NCBI GenBank assembly: GCA_963798015.1
Contig: CAWCSA010000015.1
Location: forward strand, 62,001 to 126,000
From: Roseiarcus sp963798015
GTDB taxonomy: Bacteria > Pseudomonadota > Alphaproteobacteria > Rhizobiales > Beijerinckiaceae
DNA: 64,000 nt
Direction: 5' to 3'
Of the stretch, positions 63,444 through 64,000 are shown in pieces. Each line of letters starts with the position of its first letter. The stretch's first letter is position 1. A program made the translations under genes and the position numbers. Below the pieces are notes generated by a model. The model saw only the letters and a list, made by a program, of their open reading frames with translations. It was not told the origin of the DNA and did no database searches.

Positions 63444-64000
63444 TCAGGAAGACCGCCGCTTGCGGTCAGAATTTGCAATCGGCTTCAGCGCCGGCTTCGC
63501 ACTTTTCGCGGGCGTCTCGGCTTTAGAGCCGCCCTCAGCCCCCACCAGCGCGGAATGATCCCTCACTGTCTGCTCGGCATAGGCCATGGCGAACGACCCG
63601 AGCGCGTCGTCAAACGCCGCGTTCCTTCCCATGTAGCCGGCGATCACGGCCGGGTCGCCGGTGCGGGCGTGGGAACGCGCGAGCGTCCGGCCGCAGAGCC
63701 GGGAATATTCCGAAAGCGCCTCGTGTTCGGCGAGCTCACTGACCGCGCCGAGCCGGCGGTTCTTCAGGATACGAACATAGAATTCGATTCCCAAGGGCTC
63801 GTCCGACGTCCAGCCGAGAAGAATGTCGGTCGCCGCCTGCATCATCCGCTGCCCCTCGACCACGCGCCTGCCTTGCGGGCCTTGGTAGGCGAGTGTCTTC
63901 GAGAGTCGCTCGAGGACGGAGCGTTGCGCCTGTTTGACTTGCAGAAAGAGTGGCTCGCTGTCGCCGCTGAGGAACAGCCCAACAACACAGATGGTGCCGA
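63444..64000 (-). CDS. DUF2252 family protein, C-terminal part
   Basis: The frame is open from the right window edge to the stop at 63444. The readable part (VGLFLSGDSEPLFLQVKQAQ, RVVEGQRMMQAATDILLGWT, FYVRILKNRRLGAVSELAEH, GRTLARSHARTGDPAVIAGY) matches the end of DUF2252 proteins, kinase-like-fold proteins of unknown function. GTG at 63863 is internal, not the start. A Lys/Ala/Pro-rich tail follows the domain. The N-terminal half lies outside the window. Confidence 0.85.
   Translation of the reverse strand, partial: GTICVVGLFLSGDSEPLFLQVKQAQRSVLERLSKTLAYQGPQGRRVVEGQRMMQAATDILLGWTSDEPLGIEFYVRILKNRRLGAVSELAEHEALSEYSRLCGRTLARSHARTGDPAVIAGYMGRNAAFDDALGSFAMAYAEQTVRDHSALVGAEGGSKAETPAKSAKPALKPIANSDRKRRSS

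Overview
The window looks like a chromosomal segment from a GC-rich alphaproteobacterium of the Hyphomicrobiales. The family-level guess, a Bradyrhizobium or Beijerinckiaceae/Methylocystis-like relative, is inference only. Evidence: four PEP-CTERM proteins ending in the W-(A/T)-M-M sorting signal, an alphaproteobacterial LexA box (GAAC-N7-GAAC) before uvrA, a UvrA first zinc finger of the CPVS type, an intact hut operon, nitrile hydratase genes, and short REP-like intergenic repeats. No rRNA, tRNA or CRISPR array was seen.

Layout. 1-9.04 kb is a foreign, lower-GC island: an IS3 remnant, a 5'-cut small gene, an HNH-type protein and a 1578-residue family B DNA polymerase with a predicted C-terminal membrane helix, closed on the right by a complete IS21 element. 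9.4-21.1 kb is bounded by two inverted copies of a repeat whose core is CCGTAACCCATTGAAAAG. It mixes ordinary genes (a DEDD exoribonuclease, a PEP-CTERM protein, a UDG-family protein, an amidohydrolase, a TetR operon, an Lrp/PLP-enzyme pair) with decayed material: a broken higBA-like toxin-antitoxin pair, an IS1595 remnant, and a membrane-protein gene split by an ISAs1 element with a 10-bp target duplication.

21.2-44.1 kb is largely intact metabolism: a sirtuin, a HAD phosphatase, hutF/hutIHGU (histidine to glutamate through formylglutamate), a TetR/PPOX pair, cobalt-type nitrile hydratase (beta, alpha and accessory), topoisomerase IB, a MarR/oxidoreductase pair with a damaged junction, an aldo/keto reductase, a polar amino acid ABC transporter, and a RraA-like / lactonase-like / FMN 2-hydroxyacid dehydrogenase cluster. 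44.1-48.8 kb is again unstable: a frameshifted LuxR regulator, PEP-CTERM genes, an XRE remnant, an 11-bp tandem repeat and the third copy of the repeat.

48.9-64 kb carries a frameshifted NCS2-like permease with an isochorismatase-family hydrolase, glmS, an ISNCY element with a 17-bp duplication, a small PEP-CTERM protein, a broken MNT nucleotidyltransferase, the divergent uvrA/ssb pair around an SOS box, a fused DoxD-DoxA protein, DUF1697, an IS630 element and the end of a DUF2252 gene.

The most unusual items are the HNH/family B polymerase cassette and the three-copy core-plus-hairpin repeat. At 21.0 kb this repeat expands into a 10-bp tandem array. Both are described from sequence alone; their function is inferred.
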